From: Nitrospira sp.
Lineage (GTDB): Bacteria; Nitrospirota; Nitrospiria; Nitrospirales; Nitrospiraceae
DNA length: 64,000 bases
Direction of reading: 5' to 3'
Assembly: GCA_022842445.1 (NCBI GenBank)
Contig: JALHPO010000002.1
Span: forward strand, 186,001 to 250,000
Numbering within the stretch: position 1 is the stretch's first letter; every line of letters begins with the position of its first letter. Of the stretch, positions 34,997-44,500 are shown piece by piece. The notes beneath the pieces are model-generated. The model ran no database searches. It worked only from the letters and a program-made list of their open reading frames with translations, and was not told the origin of the DNA. The position numbers and the translations under genes are program-made.

Positions 34997-37366
34997 ATGC
35001 GCCCGATGAGATCGCCGGTTATACATCAGAGCAAGCTCTTGGTATTGGCCATTTCAGGGACTTGGCTATCGCTAACAACTGGGTTTCTGCCCATGTCAGA
35101 CCATGGAACATCGTCGGCCTTTGCGCAGAGTACGACTTCATCGTCACGGCAACAGGCTGCAAATGAGCGATCAACCGTTTCAAGCCATCTCCTCTCAAGC
35201 ACAACACAACCTCAAGGCCGCAGGCATCACAGCCTCATCAGAAAACCTGCCTCACCAAAAATGGCAACGGTAGCGCCTTCCGCTGTCCCGACGGGATCAT
35301 CACTGTCGGAACAAATACCCGTGAGCGACACGACGACGAATACCGCTGTTACACAACCGCCGACTTCGGGGTCTCTCACCCAGACCAACAGAACACAGCA
35401 AAGCAGCCTTGCCTCTGTTTCATTTGCTTCACCCATCACAGGGAATACAGCTGTACAAGCATCTCTATCCTCCGCCTCAAGCAGCACCGTATCTGGAGCA
35501 ACCGGGCTGACAGCGGCGGCATCAGGCGGCTCATCTTCTAATGCAAGCGGTTCCAGAGGGTTAGGCCGGCTGCTTTCCGAAATGCCTGGGATGAGCCAGC
35601 TCATCACTCCAACTTCGTCTACTCCTACGCCATCCCCCACCGACCCGCCTGCGATCGGCGCAAGCCCTAGGAGCTTCTCGTTCACGGCCCAGCAAGGCGG
35701 TGGCAACCCGGCCACTCAAGCGCTCACGATCAGCAACACCGGCGGCGGTACCTTGACCTGGTCGGCCAGTGCCAGCGCGGCGTGGTTGACGCTCAGCCCT
35801 GCCTCCGGCACCGGCACCGGTTCGATCACCCTGACGGCCGCGACTGGCTCCCTCGCCACTGGCACCTACAATACAACGATTACACTCAGCGCTACAGGCG
35901 CCACGACTGTCTCCGTCCCTGTGACCTTTACCATCACGGCAGCCCCGGTGCCGCCCGCGATCGGCGCGAGCCCCACGAGTTTTTCGTTTACAGCCCAGCA
36001 AGGCGGCAGCAACCCGGCCACTCAAGCGCTCACGATCAGCAACACGGGCGGTGGAACTTTGACCTGGTCAGCCAATGACAACGCGGCGTGGTTGACGCTC
36101 AGCGCGACCACCGGCACTGGCACCCGTACAGTTACTCTGACGGCTGCAACCGGTTCCCTCGTGACCGGCACCTACAACGCCACAATTACGCTCAGCGCTA
36201 CAGGCGCCACGAGTGTCTCGGTGCCCGTGACCTTCACCGTCACGGCAGCCCCGGTGCCACCCGCAATTGGTGCCAGCCCCACAAGCTTCTCGTTTGCGGC
36301 CCAGCAGGGCGGCGGCAACCCGGCCACTCAAGCGCTCACGATCAGCAACACCGGCGGCGGAACTTTGACCTGGTCAGCCAATGACAGCGCGGCGTGGTTG
36401 ACGCTGAGTCCGGCTTCAGGGACAGGCAACGGGACGATCACAGCGACGGCTGCTACCGGATCGCTGACCGCCGGTACCTACAATGCGACGATTACCCTCA
36501 GCGCCACAGGAGCCACGAGTGTCTCGATACCCGTGACCTTCACCGTTGCTCCAGCCTCGACATCGATTACACTGACCCCCTCCTCACTGAACTATTCGGG
36601 TGTGCAAGGCGGCAGTAATCCGCCTAATCAATCGGTGACCGTTACATCGAACGGCAGCTGGACCGCGAGCAGCAGCACTTCATGGCTCACTCTTAGTCCC
36701 ACCTCAGGCACCGGAAACGGCACCATCACGGCAAGCGTCAACCTGAGCAACGCATCGGTCGGGAGCAATAGCGACACTATCACCGTTATAGGTGGCGGCA
36801 CGACCAGAACGGTCAGTGTAACTCTCACGGTCACGGCAGCCTCAGTAACCCTGTCGCCAAGCAGCCTCTCCTTTACGGCGACACAGGGAGCAGCAAACCC
36901 GGCAAACCAGACCGTCTCCGTCAGCTCCAATCAAACATGGACGGCAAGCGATGGCGCCACCTGGTTATCGCTCAGCCCGACATCCGGTTCAACCAACGGG
37001 ACGATCACGGCCAGCGTGAATACGGCGAACGCCAGCCTGGGAAGCAATTCAGCGACTATTACGGTGACCGGCGGGGGGATTACGAGGACTGTGAACGTGA
37101 CGCTTACGTTGAACGCGTCGGCCACCTCGTCAGCGACATTGATGTGGAATGCGAATGCGGAACCGGATCTGGCCTCATACAACATTTACCGATCGAATAC
37201 TCAAGGCGTTTACGGCGCCCCAGTGGCAACTGTCCCGGCCGGCACAGTCAATTATCTGGCCACCGGGCTTCAGGTGGGAAACACATACTATTTCACGGTG
37301 ACAGCTGTCGATACGGCAGGAAACGAGAGCATTCGTTCAAACGAAGTCAGCCGGAGCGTCTTCTAG
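34997..37366 (+). CDS. Secreted protein with five BACON-like repeats and a fibronectin type III domain
   Basis: 789 residues, with GGAGGG eight bases before the ATG. The N-terminal hydrophobic segment (LLVLAISGTWLSLTTGFL) is a signal peptide or anchor. A Ser/Thr/Gln-rich linker of about 150 residues follows. Then five beta-sandwich repeats of 95-102 residues match the BACON pattern (SFSFTAQQGG, SNTGGGTLTWSA, WLTLSP, SGTGTGSITLTAA). Units one to three are nearly identical; four and five are diverged. The end is an FN3 domain (ATLMWNANAEPDLASYNIYR). Such proteins are adhesive or carbohydrate-binding at the surface. Its sigma-54 promoter suggests control with the polysaccharide locus. Confidence 0.85.
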   Translation: MRPMRSPVIHQSKLLVLAISGTWLSLTTGFLPMSDHGTSSAFAQSTTSSSRQQAANERSTVSSHLLSSTTQPQGRRHHSLIRKPASPKMATVAPSAVPTGSSLSEQIPVSDTTTNTAVTQPPTSGSLTQTNRTQQSSLASVSFASPITGNTAVQASLSSASSSTVSGATGLTAAASGGSSSNASGSRGLGRLLSEMPGMSQLITPTSSTPTPSPTDPPAIGASPRSFSFTAQQGGGNPATQALTISNTGGGTLTWSASASAAWLTLSPASGTGTGSITLTAATGSLATGTYNTTITLSATGATTVSVPVTFTITAAPVPPAIGASPTSFSFTAQQGGSNPATQALTISNTGGGTLTWSANDNAAWLTLSATTGTGTRTVTLTAATGSLVTGTYNATITLSATGATSVSVPVTFTVTAAPVPPAIGASPTSFSFAAQQGGGNPATQALTISNTGGGTLTWSANDSAAWLTLSPASGTGNGTITATAATGSLTAGTYNATITLSATGATSVSIPVTFTVAPASTSITLTPSSLNYSGVQGGSNPPNQSVTVTSNGSWTASSSTSWLTLSPTSGTGNGTITASVNLSNASVGSNSDTITVIGGGTTRTVSVTLTVTAASVTLSPSSLSFTATQGAANPANQTVSVSSNQTWTASDGATWLSLSPTSGSTNGTITASVNTANASLGSNSATITVTGGGITRTVNVTLTLNASATSSATLMWNANAEPDLASYNIYRSNTQGVYGAPVATVPAGTVNYLATGLQVGNTYYFTVTAVDTAGNESIRSNEVSRSVF
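35653..36570 (+). repeat. Three near-identical 306-bp tandem units
   Basis: Equivalent bases recur at 35653, 35959 and 36265, exactly 306 bp apart, encoding 102-residue BACON units. The high DNA identity between units points to recent duplication or gene conversion, and copy number may vary between strains. Confidence 0.85.
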
Positions 37367-37382
37367 AACAGCAGGGACCTTG

Positions 37383-38618
37383 TTATTCGTACCGCAAGGC
37401 GTCGATTGGGTTGAGGCGAGCCGCCTTATTGGCAGGATACAGACCGAAGAAGAGACCGATGCTCGCAGAAAATGCGATCACGATCGATACAACCTGCGCG
37501 CTGATGATTGTTGGCCACCCCGCCGTCACGGTGACGGCCTGGACCATGACGATCCCGAGCACGACTCCGAGAATTCCTCCGACAAAGCTCAAGATAACGG
37601 CCTCTATCAGAAATTCCCATAGAATGTGCGACCGTCTTGCTCCGACCGCCATCCGCAGGCCGATTTCCTTAGTCCGCTCTGTAATCGATACCAATAGGAT
37701 GTTCATGATTCCGATACCGCCAACCAAGAGCGAGATAGCCGCAACGGCAAACAACATCACCGTAAGCGTGTGACTCGACTCCTCCTGAACCTTCCCGATA
37801 TCGAGCTGCGTCCGAATGGTGAAATTGTCGAGGTGATCAGCAGGCAATCGGTGTCGCTCTCGCAGAACTCTTCGTATCTCTTCGACAGCTGGGCGCAAAT
37901 CCTCTTCTCTTTCGGTAGAAGCAAGTACGGCCCCGACCAAACCGAGAAACTGACTCCCAAATAACTTGCGCTCGGCTGTCGTGAACGGGATATAAATTAC
38001 GTCATCCTGGTCTATTCCCTCCGAGGACTGGCCCTTCGGAGACAGCACACCGATGATGCGAAACGGCACATTTTTGATTCGTATGAGCGCACCAACTGGT
38101 TCCTCACCAGGATCAAACAAATTCTCTACTACCGTCTGTCCGAGCAAGGCGACTCGGGCTCCGGCCTCCAAATCCGCGTCGGTCAAAGCCCCTCCTCTGA
38201 TAGCTGGCCAGTCTCTTATAGAGAAAAAACTCGGCGTAACACCAAAGACCTGAACACTCCAGTTGCGGCTTCCATAGACTACTTGATTCTGCTGACGCTT
38301 CATCCAAGTTACCTCGCGCAAAAGCCCAACTCGTTTCTTCAGTTCTTGACTATCCGCAATGGTGAGCGTGGCCGAGCCACCCAACCCGGTTCGCACGCCA
38401 CTAACAGTCGTCGCACCCGGCAAAACAAAGATGACATTTGTACCCATACTTGCCAACTGAGATTGAACAGCCGCCTTAGCCCCCAGTCCGATGCTCACCA
38501 TCGCAATCACTGCGCCGACACCGATAACGATCCCCAACACGGCAAGACCGGAGCGCAGCCAATTTCTTTGAAAAGTGCGGAGCGCGTTACAAGCTGACTG
38601 CCTCACAAAGTTCAGCAT
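37383..38618 (-). CDS. MacB-type ABC transporter permease without ATPase domain
   Basis: 411 residues. One N-terminal helix (LRSGLAVLGIVIGVGAVIAM), a large periplasmic domain (about 45-280), and three C-terminal helices with GGIGIMNILLVSITERTKEIG and LRMAVGARRSHIL, the FtsX/MacB signature. MacB normally fuses an ATPase to this part, but many bacteria encode it separately. No ATPase or membrane-fusion partner is next to it here, so it either works with a distant subunit or is orphaned. It is convergent with the BACON gene. Confidence 0.9.
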   Translation of the reverse strand: MLNFVRQSACNALRTFQRNWLRSGLAVLGIVIGVGAVIAMVSIGLGAKAAVQSQLASMGTNVIFVLPGATTVSGVRTGLGGSATLTIADSQELKKRVGLLREVTWMKRQQNQVVYGSRNWSVQVFGVTPSFFSIRDWPAIRGGALTDADLEAGARVALLGQTVVENLFDPGEEPVGALIRIKNVPFRIIGVLSPKGQSSEGIDQDDVIYIPFTTAERKLFGSQFLGLVGAVLASTEREEDLRPAVEEIRRVLRERHRLPADHLDNFTIRTQLDIGKVQEESSHTLTVMLFAVAAISLLVGGIGIMNILLVSITERTKEIGLRMAVGARRSHILWEFLIEAVILSFVGGILGVVLGIVMVQAVTVTAGWPTIISAQVVSIVIAFSASIGLFFGLYPANKAARLNPIDALRYE

Positions 38619-38802
38619 ACGATTAGCTCATACCACAGCCGGTCCAGAATGCCTATTGGAGCAGTCTCCATCAATGCCGCAGAGAAACGAATGGTCGTTG
38701 ACTATACCGCGCCTCCCATCCAATAATCACTCCATCGAATAGCAATCACACCTAATGACCAGGCGCCGCGTATCTGCTACGCATATGTAGAAGGAAAACA
38801 GC

Positions 38803-41088
38803 ATGCCACATCCTTCCCGCTACCTCTTCACAGCCCTTTGCCTCTTCGTCTTGGTATTTCATGGCTGTAATCAAGCATCACCGGAAACTCAAAAGACGAA
38901 GCATCTTGAACGAGCTGCCGGGTACATGGAGAAAGGGCAACTCCAGGAGGCGCTTATTGAATATATGAACGTGACAAAAGCCGATCCAGCCAATGCTGAA
39001 GCCTACTACCAAATGGCCGTGATCCATCTGAAGCTTGGCGGGCGCACAAATCTCCAAAAGGCTTTCGCAGCACTGACCAAGACCCTTGAACTCAACAAGA
39101 ACAACCGTGACGCTCAAGTTAGAATCGGCGAGCTCTACCTGCTCGGCAATGAGCCGGCAAAGGCGCGGGAGCAGGCCGACCTCATCCTGGCGTCGGCCCC
39201 GCAGGATAAAGATGCACTGGTCATTCGGGGTCGAAGCCTCCTCAACGAACAACGGTTTCAAGACGGGATTGTAGAGCTTAAGAACGCCCTTGCCCTCGAC
39301 CCGAAGAATATCGGCATTTATCTGGAGCTCTCGCGCGCCTACTTTTTCGCCAAGGATCGAGCTGCCGCCGAAAACATGCTCCACCAGGGACTGACCGCCA
39401 ACCCCGGATCCACAGATCTCATGCTGGCCTTGGGAGACTTCCAACTTTCGATCGACAAACCTGATCTCGCGGAAGCCTCGTACAAAAAGGTGGTGGATAT
39501 CGCACCCGAGAACGAAGTCGGACGACTGCGGCTTGCCGGATTGTACCAGCGCATCAACAAACTTGCGGAAGCGGAAGGGGTATTCCAAAAATGGGCTGCC
39601 GCCTATCCTCAGAACGAACAGCCCCAGATCTACCTGGGTGATTTCTATAGCTGGATCGGAAATCCCGGGAAAGCCCTCGCGAGCTATAGACGCGCCGAAG
39701 AGCTGAACCCAAAGTCCGCCATTGCCCGAGACAAATTAATCGCGACGTATCTCGACGCAGGCAACCTGGCCGACGCCGAACCCAAGGTCAAAGCGATACT
39801 CGACCACAATCCCGACGACATAAGCGGACGCTTTTTCAAGACACGCATCCTCTTGGGCAGCGGCAAGCTGGACGATGCCATTTCCGGCTTCCAAGCCCTG
39901 ATCACGGCAAATCCGGACTTTGCCCCCGCATACTACTTCCAGGGGATCGCCTATCTAAAACAACGTCAACTCCCGCAGGCACGAGCCGCCTTGACCGAGA
40001 CAGTCAGACGCAATCCGTCCCTTCCAGAAGCCCGGACCGCCCTTGCCGAACTGCTGCTGGCCGAAGGGGCGGTGGATCTGGCACTGGAACATGCACAGGC
40101 CGCGGTCCAACTCAATCCGCGAAACGTCCAGGCCGCCGTCATCGCAGGCGACGCCTATCTCCGGAAGGGGGATCTTGCCAAGAGCAAGCAGGTCTATGAG
40201 GCCATCGCAAAAGCGCTGCCGAAGGAAGCCCTGGGCCCCTACCGCCTTGGCCTCGTAGCCCGCGCCGAAAAGAACGACACAAAGGCGTTGGCCTATTTCG
40301 AAGATGCCCTTGCCCTCAAACCCAGCGCCATCGAGCCGATCGCCCAAATTGCTCTCATGAAGATCGCACAGGGCAAATCAACCGAAGCACGAGAACGCGT
40401 GACCAGGCAGGTGGCCGCGGCTCCGACAAGCGCGCTGCATCAGAATTTGCTCGGCGAACTCTGTTTGGCCGTGAAGGATATGGACGGGGCAGAAACAGCA
40501 TTCAAGAAAGCCCTTGAACTGGACCCCGCTCTACTCGGATCCTATCTGAACCTCGGGCAAGTCTATTACCAAACCGGCAAGACAGATCACGCGGTTGCAG
40601 AGTACGAAACCGCGCTGACCAAGGCTCCACAGACGCTTCAGGCTCACATGATGCTCGGGATCATTCACGAGCAAAAGAAAGAGTACGACAAAGCCAAGGC
40701 GCGTTATGAAAAGATCCTGGCGCTCAATCCCAAATTCGCACCGGCGGCCAACAACCTGGCCTGGTTGCTCGTTGATCAGGGCGGCAACCTTGATGTGGCG
40801 CTCAACCATGCGCAAACCGCTCGCGAACAACAACCGACCGACCCCTCGATTGCCGACACAATGGGATGGCTGTATTACAAAAAGAACGCGTATGTGCTCG
40901 CCCTTGGGCTGCTCAAAGAAGCGGTGGAAAAACTGCCAACAAACCCGCTCGTCCAGTTTCACGTGGGAATGGCACAGTACAAGAACGGAGACAAAGAGGG
41001 CGCAAAACGGTCGCTTCAAACAGCGTTGAAACTCAATCCGCGTTTCCCCGGATCGGACGAAGCCCGTACGATCGTGGAGAAGCTCTGA
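38803..41088 (+). CDS. TPR-repeat lipoprotein of the PEP-CTERM/EPS system
   Basis: 761 residues. A signal peptide ends in VFHGC, a lipobox. The rest is a chain of about 20 tetratricopeptide repeats (for example AEAYYQMAVIHLKLGG, LGSYLNLGQVYYQTGKTDHA, APAANNLAWLLVDQGG). Length, lipobox and repeat layout match the TPR lipoprotein (PrsT type) found with exosortase and PEP-CTERM loci, where it is thought to scaffold export of polysaccharide. AGAAGG precedes the ATG. No sigma-54 promoter was seen upstream. Confidence 0.85.
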   Translation: MPHPSRYLFTALCLFVLVFHGCNQASPETQKTKHLERAAGYMEKGQLQEALIEYMNVTKADPANAEAYYQMAVIHLKLGGRTNLQKAFAALTKTLELNKNNRDAQVRIGELYLLGNEPAKAREQADLILASAPQDKDALVIRGRSLLNEQRFQDGIVELKNALALDPKNIGIYLELSRAYFFAKDRAAAENMLHQGLTANPGSTDLMLALGDFQLSIDKPDLAEASYKKVVDIAPENEVGRLRLAGLYQRINKLAEAEGVFQKWAAAYPQNEQPQIYLGDFYSWIGNPGKALASYRRAEELNPKSAIARDKLIATYLDAGNLADAEPKVKAILDHNPDDISGRFFKTRILLGSGKLDDAISGFQALITANPDFAPAYYFQGIAYLKQRQLPQARAALTETVRRNPSLPEARTALAELLLAEGAVDLALEHAQAAVQLNPRNVQAAVIAGDAYLRKGDLAKSKQVYEAIAKALPKEALGPYRLGLVARAEKNDTKALAYFEDALALKPSAIEPIAQIALMKIAQGKSTEARERVTRQVAAAPTSALHQNLLGELCLAVKDMDGAETAFKKALELDPALLGSYLNLGQVYYQTGKTDHAVAEYETALTKAPQTLQAHMMLGIIHEQKKEYDKAKARYEKILALNPKFAPAANNLAWLLVDQGGNLDVALNHAQTAREQQPTDPSIADTMGWLYYKKNAYVLALGLLKEAVEKLPTNPLVQFHVGMAQYKNGDKEGAKRSLQTALKLNPRFPGSDEARTIVEKL

Positions 41089-41121
41089 CAGCTGCTCTAA
41101 GAAGTACGGCGGCGCGTTCGT

Positions 41122-42141
41122 TCAGTGCCGCCCCGCCGGCGGGTCAAGAGCTTCTCCATGAACCAGCTTGGCCTCGATTTCCTTGAGCGTCGTCTCAAAC
41201 GCCTCGATCCGTTCTTCTGTAGTAGGATGGGACTGATCGAATTCCTGCGCAGGGTCGGCCTGCTGCAAGTGCGTTTGTCCCAGCCTCCGCCAAAATTCCC
41301 GCACCGCCTCTAGGTCATATCCGGCCCTTGCCATCAAATAGGCTCCGACATAATCCGCCTGCACTTCGAGCGAACGTGGTGAAGGTGACGGAGAAGAAGC
41401 TTTGCCTGACGTGGCACCCAACCAGGCGTCGAGCATCACCCGTAACCTGGCCTCCGGCGCATGGCCCAATACATTGTGGGCGATTTCATGAGCCAATACC
41501 CAGGCGAGTTCATCATCCGATCGTACAAATCGCATCAGGCCCGTGGTGACCAGGATCTGCCTTCCATTGGACATCGCATTGACGACATCCGATCGAAGCA
41601 AACTCAGCGTAAATTGGCAGAACGACGCTGCATCGAGCAACAGTCGAATCCGATGTCCCGACCGCATCACATCAAGCTGCAACGGCTGAACTCTGGCCCT
41701 GGTCAATCGCCGAACCAAATCACTCGCCGCTGACGCGGCATCCGTAGAGACATCCCGCGTATTGATCTCGATCAATTGATCTCCCGTCTGAATCCCAGCA
41801 CGTGCGGCAGGCGAGCGGACATAGACCTGACGCACCACAATGCCTCGCCCGGACCCTGATCTTGCTTGGAAATCAGGCATTGGGACGTCTTCAAACACAA
41901 ACCCGTACGTCCCTTCCTGGTCAAACGGACACCGGTCCGCCGAAGCCAGCAAAATGGGGAACGCCACAGTCTGTACCCGAGACAACATTGCGGCCTCGCC
42001 TTCCTCCCGATAAGGGACAGCCGTCTCAGGGCGAACACCTGTGCAGGCGCTCAACATACAAATCAGAAACAGCGCAAGACCGGGCAAGAGTCCGGCTGTT
42101 GAACGGAACCTGCTGCTCACCGCCCCTAGTTCAGAAATCAT
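41122..42141 (-). CDS. M48-family metalloprotease with PDZ domain, lipoprotein
   Basis: About 339 residues. The signal segment ends in MLSAC, a lipobox. Residues 100-165 are a PDZ-like domain (SPAARAGIQTGDQLIEINTR). The zinc site is HEIAH (near 220-224) in LAWVLAHEIAHNVLGHAPE, and the third ligand is probably Glu in RSLEVQADYVGAYL. M48 proteases cut or check envelope proteins. It lies directly after the terminator of the upstream PEP-CTERM gene, has no clear ribosome site, and the start could also be TTG at 42147. Confidence 0.88.
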   Translation of the reverse strand: MISELGAVSSRFRSTAGLLPGLALFLICMLSACTGVRPETAVPYREEGEAAMLSRVQTVAFPILLASADRCPFDQEGTYGFVFEDVPMPDFQARSGSGRGIVVRQVYVRSPAARAGIQTGDQLIEINTRDVSTDAASAASDLVRRLTRARVQPLQLDVMRSGHRIRLLLDAASFCQFTLSLLRSDVVNAMSNGRQILVTTGLMRFVRSDDELAWVLAHEIAHNVLGHAPEARLRVMLDAWLGATSGKASSPSPSPRSLEVQADYVGAYLMARAGYDLEAVREFWRRLGQTHLQQADPAQEFDQSHPTTEERIEAFETTLKEIEAKLVHGEALDPPAGRH

Positions 42142-42154
42142 CTGCAATCACGCT

Positions 42155-42197
42155 AAAAACAAAAAGGCCAGCCCCCCTACCTCGGAGGACTGGCCTT
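42155..42197 (-). terminator. Strong rho-independent terminator of the PEP-CTERM gene
   Basis: Minus-strand stem AAGGCCAG / CTGGCCTT (8 bp, with extra pairing possible in the G/C-rich loop) followed by TTTGTTTTT. It separates the PEP-CTERM gene from the M48 protease gene. Confidence 0.85.
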
Positions 42198-42220
42198 CCC
42201 GCTCACTATCTTCTCGTGAG

Positions 42221-42814
42221 TTAGACTTTTGCGAACTTCCGTCTCCAGATCCCCATCCCGGCCAACCCGGCACCAAGCAAGAGCAAGGACGCAGGTTCAG
42301 GGACACTCGCGCTTGGAGTCCCCCAGATTGAAACATGGGAGATGGCTCCTCGACCTGGCCAAAACTCACTCAGATTGATGGTTTCGGTTCCATTCCAATT
42401 CTGCAAGTTATAGAAATAATACGATGGCTGTTGATTCCCATCCTTAATAGCCAGATAGCAAGACGGACAGCCGATTGACGCCCCACCGGTGTAGGCTATG
42501 GTCGCCCCCGAGGGGTCAAGAGCGGTGTTGAGAAACGTGGTGGTGTAACTGCCTGCAAAGTCCCCGCTGTACGTCGTAGCAGGACTCTCCTCATCACCCA
42601 CATCCGCCTTATAAAGAAGGCTCAGTGACCCGTCGTTCGGCAAGCCAAACGCACTGTACACGCAACCAGGCTCGCAATTGGCCGGACCTAGATTCTGGCC
42701 AAACACGCCGGTTGTCGATGGCGTAAGATCCAAGGCATAGGCTGGCGCACCCGCCAATCCGATCCCAAGGGCTGCAACGCTCAAGAGCTTCGCAAAACCC
42801 TTCATTCTATTCAT
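42221..42814 (-). CDS. PEP-CTERM sorting-domain protein
   Basis: 197 residues from ATG 42814, with AAGGGGTGG upstream. It has a signal peptide (LLSVAALGIGLAGAPAYA). The body is rich in Tyr, Gly, Ser and Thr, with two Cys pairs (NCEPGC and CPSC). The end is a textbook PEP-CTERM tail: VPEPASLLLLGAGLAGMG, then WRRKFAKV. Exosortase (XrtA) recognises this signal, cleaves at it and releases or anchors the protein in the exopolysaccharide. A sigma-54 promoter lies upstream and a strong terminator downstream, so it is a single-gene unit. Confidence 0.93.
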   Translation of the reverse strand: MNRMKGFAKLLSVAALGIGLAGAPAYALDLTPSTTGVFGQNLGPANCEPGCVYSAFGLPNDGSLSLLYKADVGDEESPATTYSGDFAGSYTTTFLNTALDPSGATIAYTGGASIGCPSCYLAIKDGNQQPSYYFYNLQNWNGTETINLSEFWPGRGAISHVSIWGTPSASVPEPASLLLLGAGLAGMGIWRRKFAKV

Positions 42815-42875
42815 TATATCCACCCCTTGCTAATTCCAAGTACCGAGTTGCCGACTATCGCAGGCCCTATTCATA

Positions 42876-42891
42876 AGCACACTTGGTGCCA
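42876..42891 (-). promoter_or_regulatory. Sigma-54 (-24/-12) promoter of the PEP-CTERM gene
   Basis: On the minus strand TGGCAC-CAAGT-GTGCT; the -24 hexamer is perfect and the -12 has one mismatch (GTGC for TTGC). The predicted start is about 50 bases before the ATG. Farther upstream (about 42920-42990) is an AT-rich tract with two TAAAAT motifs and a GTTTG/CAAAC inverted pair that may hold activator sites. Confidence 0.75.
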
Positions 42892-43096
42892 TCCACGAAC
42901 AATTCATAACGTATTAAATTTATTGACTACTATTTTAAACGTTTGTCGCACTCGGCAAACACATGCAAAAATATTTTACAACCTATCGCGCTCACCAGGC
43001 AGAGGTCTTTGTATTATCTTCAATGAATTCAGTTTGATACATGCGCACCGTAACCAACTTCAGTAGTGTAAATAAACCTGCCACTGTTATTCCCCA

Positions 43097-44470
43097 CTAC
43101 CCCTCCTGCTTTGTTTTTTTCAGACCATACCGGTCCAACAGTTGATAGAGTGTCGGGCGGCTGATTCCCAGTTCAGTCGCTGCACGGGATATATTGCCTC
43201 TAGTCTTCTCCATCGCCAGACGCACTAAATCCTTCTCCCGATTCTCGCGCTGGCTCCGGAGGGTCACGGCCTCACCCTCCATCCCCCCTCTGGAGGACAA
43301 CTCCAGATGTGAAGGCGTGATGTAGCGCCCCTCAGCCATGACCACGGCCCGCTTCACCCGATTTTCCAGCTCGCGCACATTGCCAGGCCACGGATGGTTG
43401 ATCAACGCAGCCATGGCTTCAGGAGTAAACCCCGTGATCGACTTTTTCTGCTCGTCAACAAACCGTAGTAAGAAGGCCCGCGCCAGCAGAGGAATATCCG
43501 CGCGGCGCTCCCGAAGTGGCGGCACCGCGACCTTGACGACACACAACCGGTAATACAAATCTTCACGAAATCGGCCGTTAGCGATGGCAGCCCGAAGATC
43601 GACGTTGGTGGCAGCAATGACCCGTGTATCCACCACAATCGACTCTTTCCCTCCGAGACGTTGAATCTCATGATCTTGCAAGAAGCGCAAGAGTTTCACT
43701 TGCAGCGGTAACGGAATGTCACCGATTTCATCCAGGAATAAGGTGCCGCCTTGTGCATGTTCAATACGCCCCTTTCGCTGCTGTGCCGCGCCGGTAAAGG
43801 CCCCTTTCTCATGCCCGAACAATTCACTCTCAATCAGCGTATCGGGAATCGCGCTGCAATTAATCGCCACAAAGGCGGCATCCTTGCGTTGGCTCTGGCG
43901 ATGGATGGCCCGCGCCACCAGCTCCTTTCCTGTCCCGCTTTCTCCTGTGATCAAAACCGGCACATCGGACGGGGCCACACGCCGGATTATGTGAAACACC
44001 GCCTGCATCGGCTCACAGTTCCCGACCAAACCCTCAAATTCGCTCTGTCCGGCCTGTTGCAACAACGCCCGATTTTCCCGTTCCAAATTGGCGAGGTACT
44101 GCGCACGCTGCAACACCACCTTCACCACGTCGAGCTGAACAGGTTTTTCGATGAAGTCGTAGGCGCCGCTCTGAATAGCCGCTATGGCTTTGGATCGATC
44201 ACTATTGCCTGTAACGACGATGATTTTCGTCAACGGATTGATCTGCAACGCGTCACGAAGAATCGCCAACCCCTCGGAAGCGCCCTCGACATCGGGAGGT
44301 AACCCCAAGTCCAGCAGCACAAGCCCCGGCATTGCCTGCTTCACCTGCGCTAACGCCGACGACCGATCGGAAGCCTCCACCACTTGGTAGTCGCCGGCCA
44401 GGGCCCATTTCATCTGCTCACGGATCTGCTCGTCGTCATCGACAAGTAAGAGGACAGGATTAGCAGTCAT
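43097..44470 (-). CDS. prsR: PEP-CTERM-type sigma-54-dependent response regulator
   Basis: 457 residues. The receiver domain (1-125) has the acidic pocket VDDDEQ, phospho-acceptor Asp54 in VLLDLGLPP and the conserved Lys in FIEKPVQ. The AAA+ domain has Walker A ITGESGTGKE, the sigma-54 contact loop ELFGHEKGAFTGA and arginine-finger region VPPLRERRADIPLL. The C-terminus is a Fis-type helix-turn-helix (SRAATELGISRPTLYQLL). It would turn on sigma-54 promoters when phosphorylated by PrsK, the gene upstream on the same strand. The ribosome site is weak, and a mobile unit now sits about 30 bp upstream. Confidence 0.94.
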   Translation of the reverse strand: MTANPVLLLVDDDEQIREQMKWALAGDYQVVEASDRSSALAQVKQAMPGLVLLDLGLPPDVEGASEGLAILRDALQINPLTKIIVVTGNSDRSKAIAAIQSGAYDFIEKPVQLDVVKVVLQRAQYLANLERENRALLQQAGQSEFEGLVGNCEPMQAVFHIIRRVAPSDVPVLITGESGTGKELVARAIHRQSQRKDAAFVAINCSAIPDTLIESELFGHEKGAFTGAAQQRKGRIEHAQGGTLFLDEIGDIPLPLQVKLLRFLQDHEIQRLGGKESIVVDTRVIAATNVDLRAAIANGRFREDLYYRLCVVKVAVPPLRERRADIPLLARAFLLRFVDEQKKSITGFTPEAMAALINHPWPGNVRELENRVKRAVVMAEGRYITPSHLELSSRGGMEGEAVTLRSQRENREKDLVRLAMEKTRGNISRAATELGISRPTLYQLLDRYGLKKTKQEG

Positions 44471-44492
44471 GGTTGATCCGGGGGAATAGGTT

Positions 44493-44500
44493 CAAGTAAC
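44493..44500 (+). repeat. Left 8-bp target-site duplication
   Basis: CAAGTAAC, directly abutting the left inverted repeat of the four-helix-bundle unit; an exact copy abuts the right one (44940-44947). Confidence 0.75.

Noticed and set aside
35653..36570. Regular repeats considered as a CRISPR array
   Set aside because: The 306-bp units are coding tandem domains without spacers.
35227..37185. Several minus-strand frames opposite the BACON gene
   Set aside because: Shadows of a low-complexity repeat; the plus frame gives a coherent secreted protein.
38878..39588. 236-codon minus-strand frame opposite the TPR lipoprotein
   Set aside because: Antisense shadow of a strongly supported repeat protein.
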